This document shows positions 27,464-35,830 of a stretch of 64,000 nucleotides of DNA, in pieces. A program made the translations under genes and the position numbers. The DNA lies in contig NZ_PPTT01000003.1 of the NCBI RefSeq assembly GCF_003339815.1, positions 1 to 64,000 on the forward strand, read 5' to 3'. Below the pieces are notes generated by a model. The model ran no database searches. It saw only the letters and a list, made by a program, of their open reading frames with translations, and was not told where the DNA came from. Positions within the stretch are counted from its first letter, which is position 1. Every line of letters begins with the position of its first letter. Origin of the DNA: Eggerthella sinensis. Lineage in GTDB: Bacteria > Actinomycetota > Coriobacteriia > Coriobacteriales > Eggerthellaceae.

Positions 27464-28141
27464 CTACGCCAGCACGTCGGACAACTCGGCGGCATCGGCG
27501 TTCAGGAAGCGCTCGGTGAACGCCGCCAAATCGAAGTAGAACCCGCCTTCGGCCGCCTTCCGCATGTCGGCCGCGAAGCGCTCGATCCAGTTCAGCAGGT
27601 GATCCTGCACGAATGCCAATTGGGCGCGCAGCTGACGCTCGGCGCCGTCCGCATCGCCCGCGCGCAGCGCCTCCACCGCACGACCACACAGCAGCGCCAT
27701 GAAGGCGAGCTCGACGGCCAGGTGATCCTCCGGCTCCTTGAATCCCGGGTTCTTCGCGAACCCAGCGCCGCGATACACGTTGAGCACCTCGCTGTAGGCG
27801 TCCTGCATCATGAGACCGCCCTCGCTCGTGTACACCGACTCGTAGGGGAAGGCCTTCTGCGCCGTGCGCGGCCCCATGCCGAAGAAAGCGCGGTCGAACA
27901 CGACGGCCAGCTGCTCGAGCTTGCCCTCGTCGCACGCGGCCAGGTCGGCTTGAAGGGCGGCGAACCCGTCGGCCAAGGCGGCATCGTCGGAAGACAGCGC
28001 GGCACCCTGCGAAAACGTCTCGGCGAACGCCGCGTCAATCTCAGTCTCGTAGCAACGCGACAGCAGCGCATACACGCGGCCGCGATTCTCGCAGAAATCG
28101 ATGAGGTTCTCAACGAGCTCCGCAGGCATGGTATCGGTCAT
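27464..28141 (-). CDS. TorD/DmsD-family molybdoenzyme chaperone (second copy)
   Basis: The 225-residue all-helical protein belongs to the TorD family, which binds the Tat signal of DMSO-reductase-type catalytic subunits and helps insert the cofactor before export. The family landmarks are PYESVYTSEGG and the E-P-x-D-H motif in EPEDHLAVELAFMALL. ATG 28141 follows AAGGAG. It lies downstream of the A-B-C reductase genes on the same strand but is separated by 240 bp with a 21-bp-arm hairpin, so it may be partly uncoupled from them. It is probably the cytoplasmic chaperone for the subunit encoded at 29837. Confidence 0.88.
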   Translation of the reverse strand: MTDTMPAELVENLIDFCENRGRVYALLSRCYETEIDAAFAETFSQGAALSSDDAALADGFAALQADLAACDEGKLEQLAVVFDRAFFGMGPRTAQKAFPYESVYTSEGGLMMQDAYSEVLNVYRGAGFAKNPGFKEPEDHLAVELAFMALLCGRAVEALRAGDADGAERQLRAQLAFVQDHLLNWIERFAADMRKAAEGGFYFDLAAFTERFLNADAAELSDVLA

Positions 28142-28221
28142 GATTGATCTCCTTGCGTCGTTCCTACTATGTGTGGCGCGCAGCGCCTTTCCCTTGGCGC
28201 GCCCGAATGCTCTCGGAGGGG

Positions 28222-28281
28222 TTCGGCGCTGCGCGCCGATCGAGGGATGCGCGGGTCGAACGATCGGCGCGCAGCGCCGAA
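28222..28281. repeat. long perfect inverted repeat in the operon gap
   Basis: The arms 28222-28242 and 28261-28281 are exact 21-bp reverse complements with an 18-nt loop. The arm core GGCGCGCAGCGCC occurs a third time near 28177. The 240-bp gap 28142-28381 has no recognisable gene. The hairpin could attenuate transcription or protect the upstream reductase mRNA. Confidence 0.6.
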
Positions 28282-28381
28282 ATCCACCGGCAAGCTCCCG
28301 GGCGCGCCATGGGGAGGTGGAGGGAGCGCACCGGCGCGCCCGGGAGAGGAAGGGGGCACCCGGGTAGAGCACCCCCCATCA

Positions 28382-29260
28382 TCAGTGGTAGATGAACTGC
28401 TCCACGCTTGTGCCTACGCCGTACATGATGATGCGTATCACCACGGCGCCGATGGCGGTGCAGGCGCAGGCGGCGAACAGGTACATCGCCAGCTGCTTCG
28501 GCTGCACGGTGCCGGAATCGCCGGCGCCCTTCGTGGACTGGACGCATGCCAGCGCGGTCAGGGCAACCGGAACCACGATGCCAATCACCACGACGCCGGC
28601 CCAGAACATAACGGCCATGTCGCCGGAGATCAGACGCTCGATGGAGCGCGTCGGAGCCTGGTAGGGCGCTACGGCGATCCAGATCACGTACGCCACGGTG
28701 GTGACGGCCATGATCAGGACGCCGGCCAGCGCCAGCTTCAGCGCGAACCCGCCTTCCTCAGCCGCGCGGCCCTTCAACAGCACGAGCCCGCACATCAGCG
28801 TCATGCCCAGCGCCAAACCGGCGCCCAGGAACATCAACGGCAGGGCGATGCTGTCCCACGCGGGACGAGCGGCGATCAGGTACGACGCGCCCGCCACGAA
28901 CGGCAGCACCAAGCCGATGACGCCGCCCAGCACGCCGGACACCTTCGACGCCGTGGGGTAGTCCTTCTTCGCCAAAACGAGGTAGATGAGCGCCACGATG
29001 CCCATGATGGCAACCACGAACAGCTCCTTGGACAGACCCGAACCCAGGTTGCCCAGCAGGTGCGTCGCACGCTCGGGATGCCCCATGTGCAGCACCGACA
29101 CGCACCCGCCCACGGCGAGGCAGATCAGCGCGATGAGCGCACCCGCAAACCGCACGTCGCGGAACTTGCCTCTCAGCTCGCCCACGGCCAGAAACACGAA
29201 CGAGCCCGAGGTGACGCCTAACAGCACGCTGAAAATCAGAAGCGGCCACTGAATTTCCAT
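28382..29260 (-). CDS. NrfD/DmsC-like membrane anchor subunit
   Basis: The 292-residue protein has eight or so hydrophobic helices and no cysteine clusters, consistent with the DmsC family. Landmarks are the N-terminal FLAVGELRGKF and the conserved LHMGHPERATHLLGN segment near the quinol site. It should anchor the exported reductase and 4Fe-4S subunit to the membrane and oxidise quinol. It starts 2 bp after the stop of the B subunit, so it is part of a tight A-B-C operon. Confidence 0.88.
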   Translation of the reverse strand: MEIQWPLLIFSVLLGVTSGSFVFLAVGELRGKFRDVRFAGALIALICLAVGGCVSVLHMGHPERATHLLGNLGSGLSKELFVVAIMGIVALIYLVLAKKDYPTASKVSGVLGGVIGLVLPFVAGASYLIAARPAWDSIALPLMFLGAGLALGMTLMCGLVLLKGRAAEEGGFALKLALAGVLIMAVTTVAYVIWIAVAPYQAPTRSIERLISGDMAVMFWAGVVVIGIVVPVALTALACVQSTKGAGDSGTVQPKQLAMYLFAACACTAIGAVVIRIIMYGVGTSVEQFIYH

Positions 29261-29262
29261 GG

Positions 29263-29835
29263 TTACTCATCTCCCTTCCAGGCGCACTTGTCCATGGCGT
29301 AGTCCACGCCCGGATGGTTCCCCACGTCCTTCAGCTTGTACGTCTTCTTCGCGGCGCGCAGCTTCGACACATCGGACTCGGGATCGTCCAGATCGCCGAA
29401 CTTGCGGGCCTGGCCGGGGCAGTGTCGCACGCACGCCGGCTTCTCGCCCTTGTCGATGAGGTGCGCGCACATCGTGCACTTCTCGATGACGCCCTTGTCC
29501 TTCGACTCGTCATAGGTACGCACGCCGTACGGGCAGGCCATAACGCAATACTGGCAGCCGATGCACTTCGAGTGGTCCACCAGCACCACGCCGTCGTCGC
29601 GCTGGTAGGACGCGCCCGTCGGGCACACGCTCACGCACTGCGGGTTGTCGCAATGCTGGCACGCAACCGGCAGGTAGTACATCTCGAGGTCCGGGTAGGT
29701 GCCGGAAGGACCCACCGTCAGCACCTTGTTGTAGAACGTTCCCAGACCCACGTTGTTCTCTTGCTTGCACACGACGGCGCAGGAGTGGCAGCCGATGCAG
29801 CTATCGAGGTCGATATCAATAATGTTGCGAGTCAT
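29263..29835 (-). CDS. DmsB-like 4Fe-4S electron-transfer subunit (with DmsC partner)
   Basis: The 190-residue protein has four cysteine groups typical of DmsB/NrfC proteins: CIGCHSCAVVC, CQHCDNPQCVSVCP, CIGCQYCVMACP, and CTMCAHLIDKGEKPACVRHCP. It should carry four 4Fe-4S clusters linking the anchor to the molybdenum subunit. It has no Tat signal, so export would be by hitch-hiking with the catalytic subunit. ATG 29835 overlaps the end of the catalytic subunit gene; a GTG at 29845-29847 is a less likely start. It sits between genes A and C of one operon. Confidence 0.9.
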   Translation of the reverse strand: MTRNIIDIDLDSCIGCHSCAVVCKQENNVGLGTFYNKVLTVGPSGTYPDLEMYYLPVACQHCDNPQCVSVCPTGASYQRDDGVVLVDHSKCIGCQYCVMACPYGVRTYDESKDKGVIEKCTMCAHLIDKGEKPACVRHCPGQARKFGDLDDPESDVSKLRAAKKTYKLKDVGNHPGVDYAMDKCAWKGDE

Positions 29836-29836
29836 G

Positions 29837-32752
29837 TTACTTCGCACCCCCCTTCGTCACCTGCGTGACGCCGTCCTGCTGATCGTCAGCGGCAAGCTGA
29901 TCGGCGGACAGCGGCAGGAATATCTTGAGGTCTTCCGAATTCATGCAGATGTTCTTCGGCGCACCGTCGTCGGCCTTGTACACCTTGCACAGGCCGCCGA
30001 AGTTGTCGGTGCCCACGGCGGGATCGTACGGGCCGTTGTTCTCGAACAGCACGTTGCAGTTCGAGTCGAACGCGCCGTGCAGGTCGTCGGTGGCCTCGCG
30101 CTCGGGGAACCACCAGTCGTGCTCGACGTGGATCATGCCCGGCTTGATGGCCTCGGTGAGGTTCGCGCGCTGCTTGATGCGGTCGACGTACGTCTCGATG
30201 TACACCCAATCATCCTGCTCGATGCCATGCTCGGCAGCGGTGGCGGGGTTGATGTCCATCGTCGGGAACATGTGCACCTCGCGCAGCCACGGGCTGTTGC
30301 GGTACTCCGTGTGGAAGAACGCGTGGGAGCGGCCGCCCGTGATGAGCGTGTACGGATACTCTTCCAGCAGGTCGGGGCGCGACAGCTTCGTGATAGGCGG
30401 CTCGATGTACACGGGCAGGGCGCCGTTTCCGTACAGCAGCAGGTCTTCCGACCACAGTTCCATCTTGCCGTTGTCGGACTGCGGATGCGGCGGGATCACC
30501 GTGCCGTCCGGCTTCTTCGCGCCGGGGAAGCGGTAGACCGAGCCCATCTTGTTGCCGCGGTACATGGTGTTGAAGCCGGGACGGAAGTCGCTCGTCTTGC
30601 GCATGAAGCCCGTCTCGTACTTCGGCGCGTTCTTCACCGTGGCCATCTCGACACCGGTCACGCTCACGCGCTCGCGGAATTCCTCGAAGTTCGCACAGCT
30701 CAACTGCGGAGGAAGCGTCTCGGGGCCCTTCACCATGTAGTCGAAGAACTCGTACTTGTCCTTCCAGTACATATCCACGTCCATGTACTTCGCGAACTCG
30801 AAGCAGATGTCCATGTCGTCGCGGCACTCGCCGAGCGGCTCGTGGAACGGCTGGCGAATGAGGTACGTGTGGCTGGTCGGGTAGCCGTGGCCGGAGTGCG
30901 CCCACTCCACGCGATCCACCTCGTTGGGGTGCGCGGCCGGCAGGATGATGTCGGCGAGCTCGCCCGAAGGGGTCATGTACAGGTCGACGTTCACGAAGAA
31001 GTCGAGGTTCTTGAAGCCTTCGACAATCTCGTGGCCGCCCTCGATGGAGAGGATGGGCTCGGACGTCTGCTGCCAGTATCCGTAGATCTGGAACGGGTCG
31101 CCCTTCGCCATGGCCTTCGTCGTGGCCGCGCCGAAGCCGCCCTGCTGGCCGTAGATAACCTGACCGCCGGAGTTCTGCTTCGTCTGTTTGAGCTCGCCGG
31201 TGGCGTCATCGGCCACAAGGATGTCCTGGTAGCCGGTGTTCTGGCACACGGACAGCTGCTTGATGTTCATGGCCGTTTCCTTGCGGCGCTGGCCCATGCG
31301 ACCCTGCTGGTTCGGCACGACGTCGAACATGAAGGAGTCGTAGCCGGTGGCGGGCTCGCGGCCGATGTTCTGGCCGCCCTTCGTGTCGAAGTTGCCGGCG
31401 AGCGCCATCATGATGGTGAACGCCTGCGAGATGCCGGACGTGTTGATGGAGAACTCCACCTTCTGGCCGCGCGTGAAGCACGCGTGCGGGCTCGCATCGA
31501 TGTAGGCGTTGATGGCTTCCTTGATCTTGTCTTCGGGAAGCTCGCAGAACTCGGCGGCGCGCTCGATGGTCCACGGCGTGACGTGCTCGACGAGGATGTC
31601 CCAGCTCGTGCGGTAGGTCTTGCCGTTGATCTCATGGCTGCCGGACAGCGCGGGCTTCGCGTCGGCAACGATGTTGCCTTCGGCGTCGAGCCACTGGAAG
31701 GCCTTCGGGCCGCCCACGCCGTTCTTGTTCTGCCAGTCGCCGGACCAGAAGATCAGCTGGTCGCTGTTCTCGTCCCACGCGGCGTACAGCTCTTCGTTGC
31801 CGTCCTCCTTGAGGTAGGACTCGCGCAGCTGGTAGCCCGTGCCGTTGCCGTCGGCGTCCTTCTCGTCGATGAAGAACGGGGCATTGGTGTAGGTGCGCGC
31901 GAACTCGGTGGCGCACTTGTCGGACTTGATGATTTCGTTGATGAACGCCAGCACGAGCGCCATGTCGGAGCCGGGACGGATGGGCAGCCACACGTCGGCC
32001 TTGGAAGCCGTGCAGGTGAAACGCGGATCGACGCAGATCACCTTCGCGCCGCGCTCCTGCGCGCGCTTGACGGTGAGCCAGTCGTAGTAGCCGCGGCTGC
32101 GCTCCTGGCGGCACCAGATGAGGATGCAGTCCGTGTTGTTGCCGTCCCAGCCGGTGTACTGCGTCTCGTCGCCGTACAGACGCTGGCTGGAGAAGTACGA
32201 GCCCACCCAGCACAGGTTGCCCACGCCGAACGTGGCCGTGGAACCCAGCTCGAGCCACAGCTTGTTGATGGCCTGGAACTGCAGCATGTCGCGGCCCGTG
32301 CCGTACTGGTGCGCGATGGTGTGCCAGCCGTGTTCCTCGCCGATCTTCGTGAACTCGTCGCGCGCGGTCTCGTAGGCTTCCTCCCACGTGATGCGCTTCC
32401 ACTGGCCGGAACCCTTCTCGCCCACGCGCTTCTGCGGATAGCGCACGCGCAGCGGGTTGTACAACTCCTGCGGGATGGCGAAGCAGCGCCCGCACAACGT
32501 GCCCTCGCTGAACAGGTCGGGGTTGCCCTCGATCTTCACGAGACGGCCGTCCTTGACGTGTCCGAACAGCGCGCAGCGGCCGTAGCACTGGCGGCACGCA
32601 CTGGGGATAATCTTCACGTCGTCGGACGAGGTGCTGGTGGCCGCCGCGTCATCGGCGAGAGCCGGGGTGGCCGACGCGCCGAGCAGCAGCGTCGAAGCGG
32701 TCGCAACGGCCGAAGCCTTCACGAAGCCTCGGCGGCTCATCTTTAGTGACAT
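29837..32752 (-). CDS. exported molybdopterin oxidoreductase, probable Cys metal ligand
   Basis: The 971-residue catalytic subunit belongs to the DMSO reductase family. It has a Tat signal (MSRRGFVKA, residues 5-13) with a cleavable ALA site near 33. The N-terminal 4Fe-4S cluster uses Cys53, Cys56, Cys60 and Cys87. At the metal-ligand position the sequence reads GNLCWVGS (Cys181), like the LCMAS of periplasmic nitrate reductases, so Cys probably binds Mo or W. LPAAHPNEVD and ITGGRSHAFFH are cofactor segments. The ATG at 32752 has AGGAGG 4 nt upstream. The substrate is unknown. Eggerthella catechol dehydroxylases belong to this superfamily, but no specific assignment is justified. Confidence 0.9.
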   Translation of the reverse strand: MSLKMSRRGFVKASAVATASTLLLGASATPALADDAAATSTSSDDVKIIPSACRQCYGRCALFGHVKDGRLVKIEGNPDLFSEGTLCGRCFAIPQELYNPLRVRYPQKRVGEKGSGQWKRITWEEAYETARDEFTKIGEEHGWHTIAHQYGTGRDMLQFQAINKLWLELGSTATFGVGNLCWVGSYFSSQRLYGDETQYTGWDGNNTDCILIWCRQERSRGYYDWLTVKRAQERGAKVICVDPRFTCTASKADVWLPIRPGSDMALVLAFINEIIKSDKCATEFARTYTNAPFFIDEKDADGNGTGYQLRESYLKEDGNEELYAAWDENSDQLIFWSGDWQNKNGVGGPKAFQWLDAEGNIVADAKPALSGSHEINGKTYRTSWDILVEHVTPWTIERAAEFCELPEDKIKEAINAYIDASPHACFTRGQKVEFSINTSGISQAFTIMMALAGNFDTKGGQNIGREPATGYDSFMFDVVPNQQGRMGQRRKETAMNIKQLSVCQNTGYQDILVADDATGELKQTKQNSGGQVIYGQQGGFGAATTKAMAKGDPFQIYGYWQQTSEPILSIEGGHEIVEGFKNLDFFVNVDLYMTPSGELADIILPAAHPNEVDRVEWAHSGHGYPTSHTYLIRQPFHEPLGECRDDMDICFEFAKYMDVDMYWKDKYEFFDYMVKGPETLPPQLSCANFEEFRERVSVTGVEMATVKNAPKYETGFMRKTSDFRPGFNTMYRGNKMGSVYRFPGAKKPDGTVIPPHPQSDNGKMELWSEDLLLYGNGALPVYIEPPITKLSRPDLLEEYPYTLITGGRSHAFFHTEYRNSPWLREVHMFPTMDINPATAAEHGIEQDDWVYIETYVDRIKQRANLTEAIKPGMIHVEHDWWFPEREATDDLHGAFDSNCNVLFENNGPYDPAVGTDNFGGLCKVYKADDGAPKNICMNSEDLKIFLPLSADQLAADDQQDGVTQVTKGGAK

Positions 32753-32881
32753 CTCTCCTCCTTTTGCCTCGTCTGCATGCAGGGGACAGAGATGTGGATG
32801 GAATGCGACCCAAGATACCCCCCTGGTGACGCTCCCCCGTGCAAGCTCCCCGCTCTCGTTCCCCCGTTACTTGCAGTGCTA

Positions 32882-32909
32882 ACTATATCACCTGATAATA
32901 TTAGGGCAA
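32882..32909 (-). promoter_or_regulatory. promoter of the A-B-C molybdoenzyme operon
   Basis: On the minus strand TTGCCC (-35, 32904-32909), a 16-bp spacer and TATAGT (-10, 32882-32887) form a good promoter in an unusually AT-rich stretch (about 32870-32940). CCTGATAATATTAGG (32891-32905), a near-palindrome in the spacer, is a likely regulator site. An AAGATATCTT palindrome lies at 32917-32926. The 360-bp gap 32753-33112 also holds a 17-bp repeat and a parS site, and no gene. Confidence 0.5.
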
Positions 32910-32993
32910 CTATTTTAAGATATCTTTATAAAGAATAGTCGTGAACACGGAAGAGGGGCCGAGTTAGCCGCGGTGCACACGGGAAGAGGGAGT

Positions 32994-33010
32994 TGTCATC
33001 CTGAGCGGAG
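32994..33010. repeat. dispersed 17-bp repeat, copy 2
   Basis: This is an exact second copy of TGTCATCCTGAGCGGAG (first at 25707-25723). Here it continues into GGCCGCAGGCCGAAG, which forms a small hairpin. Confidence 0.5.
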
Positions 33011-33069
33011 GCCGCAGGCCGAAGTCGAAGGATCCCGTGCGGCGTCAGCGTACGAGGAACCCGTACGAA

Positions 33070-33085
33070 TGTTTCACGTGAAACA
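33070..33085. other. parS-like ParB-binding site 3
   Basis: A third exact TGTTTCACGTGAAACA lies between the histidine kinase stop at 33113 and the promoter region of the molybdoenzyme operon. Confidence 0.85.
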
Positions 33086-33112
33086 TCGGGATGGAAGAAG
33101 CGGTCGCTGCCC

Positions 33113-34399
33113 CTAGCGGGCGTCGAAGGTGATGCGGATGGTGGTGCCTTGGGCGGGTTCGCTGGCGATGTCCATGACGGCGTTGTGGCGGTCGACGATC
33201 CACTGAGCAATGGGCAGGCCGAGGCCCGTGCCCTCGGGGTTCATGCTGCGCGCCGATCCCGAGCGGTAGAAGCGCTGGAACGCCATGCTGATGTCGTCGG
33301 CCGACATGCCGATGCCGGTGTCGCGCACCTCCACGACCACCTTCCCCTTCGCCGCGCTGCTCAGGCCCACGTGCACGCTGCCGCCTTCGCCGGTGTACAG
33401 CAACGCGTTCTCCACGAGGATGGTGAACAGCTCTTCGATGCGCTCGGGGTCGCCCACGATGCGCGTGCCCGGCTCGATGGCGGTCTGCAGGCGAATGCCC
33501 CGATCGCGCGCGATCTGCGACACGTCCTCGCACACCCGCGCAAGCGTCGCGCTCAGCGCCACGTCCTCATAGACGATCTCGTCGCCGTCCGCGTCGGCGC
33601 GCGCCATGGTGAGCAGGGCCGACAGCACGGTGTTCATCTTCTCGGTGCTGTGGAACACAGCTTCGAGCCCCGCCTGCTCCTCCTCCACCGTGTGCTCGGG
33701 GTGGCGCATGATCATCTCGACGTTCGCCTTCGCCACGGCAAGCGGGTTCTTCAGCTTGTGCGACGCGTCTGCCGCGAACTGGCGCTGCTTGCGCCATGCC
33801 TCGTTGATGGGCACGATGGAGCGCTGCGCCATGCGGTAGCTCATGGGCACGATGATGGCCAAGCTCAGCAGCAGGCACAGCGCGCTGGCCAGGCGCAGCT
33901 CGTTCTGCATGGCGATATCGCCCGAGATGTCGCGGAACAGGATGATGTCGTGCGTGTTGTAGTGCCGGTCGCCCTCCTGGATGGAGAAGTCGCCTGCAGC
34001 GCGATGCACGCGGTAGTACTGGCCGTTCACGATTTCGGTGGTGTCGCCTTCGCCCAGGTCGCGGGACAACAGCTCGTCGATGTCGGCTTCCACGATCTGA
34101 CTCACGGGATGCGGGTTGAGGTACTCCCCCGTCTCCGTCTCGAAGTAGATGATGGGCAGCAGCGAGGTGGACAGGCCGTAGGAATGGTTCTCGGCCGACT
34201 GGTGCTCGTCCACGAACGCCTCCACCTGGTAGGCCGAGCGCGCGTCGATGTGCCAGTAGCTGAACACGGTGGCCCACACGTTCAGCACGATCACGAACAC
34301 GGCGAACAGCGAGAACATGGTGACGAAATTCGACAGCGCGAACCGTCGCGCAATCTTCTTGGACAGCGCGCCCGCCGTGTACACCTGCTGGCTTCGCAT
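33113..34399 (-). CDS. membrane sensor histidine kinase
   Basis: The 428-residue kinase has a first transmembrane helix (~24-47), an extracytoplasmic sensor of about 120 residues, a second helix (~168-190), an H-box DASHKLKNPLAV (His214), an N-box VENALLY, and G-boxes DTGIGM and GTGLGLP. Lys replaces the more usual Glu-Leu after the His (SHKLKNPL), a variant known in other kinases. It is the last gene of the dmsAB-torD-kinase-regulator-kinase series, 3 bp after the response regulator. It presumably phosphorylates that regulator and senses an external signal linked to the reductase substrate. Confidence 0.9.
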   Translation of the reverse strand: MRSQQVYTAGALSKKIARRFALSNFVTMFSLFAVFVIVLNVWATVFSYWHIDARSAYQVEAFVDEHQSAENHSYGLSTSLLPIIYFETETGEYLNPHPVSQIVEADIDELLSRDLGEGDTTEIVNGQYYRVHRAAGDFSIQEGDRHYNTHDIILFRDISGDIAMQNELRLASALCLLLSLAIIVPMSYRMAQRSIVPINEAWRKQRQFAADASHKLKNPLAVAKANVEMIMRHPEHTVEEEQAGLEAVFHSTEKMNTVLSALLTMARADADGDEIVYEDVALSATLARVCEDVSQIARDRGIRLQTAIEPGTRIVGDPERIEELFTILVENALLYTGEGGSVHVGLSSAAKGKVVVEVRDTGIGMSADDISMAFQRFYRSGSARSMNPEGTGLGLPIAQWIVDRHNAVMDIASEPAQGTTIRITFDAR

Positions 34400-34402
34400 G
34401 GC

Positions 34403-35107
34403 CTATACCTCGTCGCAGAACTTGTAGCCGACCCTCCAGACGGTCAGCAGGTAGCGCGGCGTCGACGGGTTGTCCTCGATTTTCTCGCGAATCTTGCGGA
34501 CGAACACGGTGATGCTGCGCAGGTCGGTGTCGCTGCTCTGGCCCCAGATATGCTCGAGGATCTGCTCGCGCGTGAACACCTTGCCCGGCGACGACGCCAG
34601 CAGCGCCACGATCTCGAACTCCTTGGACGTGAGGTCCACCGCCTTGCCGCGCACGCGCACCTCGTAGCTGTCGAGCAGCACTTCCACATCGCCGATGGCG
34701 ATGCGCGAGGCGGGCTCGGCCTGCGGCGCCTCGGCCGCACGCTCGTTGTCGTAGCGGCGCAGCAGCGCGCCGATGCGCAGCGACAGCTCCACGGGGCTGA
34801 ACGGTTTCACCAGGTAATCGTCGGCACCCGCCTTGAACCCGACGCTCTTGTCAACGATATCGCCCTTCGCGGACAGGAACAGCACCGGCACTTTGCTGCC
34901 GCGCTTGCGCAGCTCGCTGCACGCGTCGAAGCCGTTGAGCTCGGGCATCATCACATCGAGGATGACGAGGTCGGGATGCTCGGCCTCGTAGAGCGCGAGC
35001 GCCTCGCTGCCCGTGCCCGCGCAGCAGAAATCGTAGCCGTCTTCCACGACGATACGCTCGATGACCTGGCGCAACCCCTCGTCGTCATCGGCCAGCATGA
35101 TGTTCAT
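34403..35107 (-). CDS. OmpR-family response regulator
   Basis: The 234-residue regulator has a receiver domain with the acidic pocket (ADDDE, residues 6-10), phosphorylation site Asp51 (LVILDVMMPELNGF) and Lys in DDYLVKPFSP. A linker (~120-135) leads to a winged-helix DNA-binding domain ending in RSITVFVRKIREKIEDNP and TVWRVGYKF. ATG 35107 overlaps the stop of the upstream kinase by 4 bp; an upstream extension is out of family. It is flanked on both sides by kinase genes and probably controls the adjacent molybdoenzyme operons. Confidence 0.92.
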   Translation of the reverse strand: MNIMLADDDEGLRQVIERIVVEDGYDFCCAGTGSEALALYEAEHPDLVILDVMMPELNGFDACSELRKRGSKVPVLFLSAKGDIVDKSVGFKAGADDYLVKPFSPVELSLRIGALLRRYDNERAAEAPQAEPASRIAIGDVEVLLDSYEVRVRGKAVDLTSKEFEIVALLASSPGKVFTREQILEHIWGQSSDTDLRSITVFVRKIREKIEDNPSTPRYLLTVWRVGYKFCDEV

Positions 35108-35826
35108 ACGATCCCCCGTTCGCTCGGCGCGGACGTCGGCAACGCGATGGTGAACGAACTCCCCGCGCCCAGCGTGCTGTCCACGCGCACCGTGCCGCCG
35201 TGCATGGCGACGAACTCCCGCGCCACGGCCAACCCCAGGCCGCATCCCCCGAAGCTGCGCGCGACGGAATCGTCCACCTGCGCGTAGCGCTCGAACACGG
35301 CCGCCTGGTCCTCTTCGGCAATGCCTATCCCATTATCGTCGATCCGCAGGTGCACGGCACTATCGTTTTTCCGATGGAAGGCGTGCACCACCACAAGGCC
35401 GCCGCGCGGCGTGAACTTCAGCGCGTTGTCCACGAGGTTCTCGAGCGCGCGGCGCAGCTTGTCGGGGTCGGCCTCCACGAAGGGCACGCCGGGAGCCACG
35501 AAACTCACCAGCTCGATGGCGCGCTCGTCGGCGCGCGGGCGCATGTGCGCGTCCACCTCGCACACCACATCCACCAAATCGACGAGCTCGACGGACAGCG
35601 CCGCCTTGCCGCTGTCCAGGTACATGACGTCCAGCACGTTGTCCAACGTGTCGGACAGGCGCGACGCGCTGGCCGCCACCTCGGTCCAGGCAGCGCGCTG
35701 CTGCGCCGACATGCCAACGCCTTCACGGAGGGACACGTCGGCGAAGGCGAGGATGGAGCTGAGCGGGGTGCGCAGCTCGTGGCTCACCCCGTCGAGAAAC
35801 CCCAGGTATTGCGTGTGGCTCGTCAT
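35104..35826 (-). CDS. short cytoplasmic histidine kinase
   Basis: The 240-residue protein is a bare kinase core. H-box FLDGVSHELRTPLSS has His16, the N-box is ENLVDNALKFTP, and the G-boxes are DDNGIGI and GGCGLGLA. No sensor domain or membrane helix precedes it. The ATG at 35826 begins 4 bp after the TorD gene stop, so translation is probably coupled. A start at 35868 would overlap torD by 38 bp and adds no domain. It may take its input through another protein. Partnership with the membrane kinase at 33113 is possible because both flank one regulator. Confidence 0.85.
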   Translation of the reverse strand: MTSHTQYLGFLDGVSHELRTPLSSILAFADVSLREGVGMSAQQRAAWTEVAASASRLSDTLDNVLDVMYLDSGKAALSVELVDLVDVVCEVDAHMRPRADERAIELVSFVAPGVPFVEADPDKLRRALENLVDNALKFTPRGGLVVVHAFHRKNDSAVHLRIDDNGIGIAEEDQAAVFERYAQVDDSVARSFGGCGLGLAVAREFVAMHGGTVRVDSTLGAGSSFTIALPTSAPSERGIV

Positions 35827-35830
35827 GCGC

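Noticed and set aside
29837-32752. Assignment as a specific catechol (dopamine or hydrocaffeate) dehydroxylase
   Set aside because: Family membership and the Cys ligand are compatible, but no substrate-defining residues can be read, and other reductases of this superfamily share the features.
32870-32940. AT-rich stretch next to a parS site as the replication origin
   Set aside because: No cluster of DnaA boxes, no dnaA/dnaN genes and no 13-mer repeats are seen. The stretch fits a promoter region.
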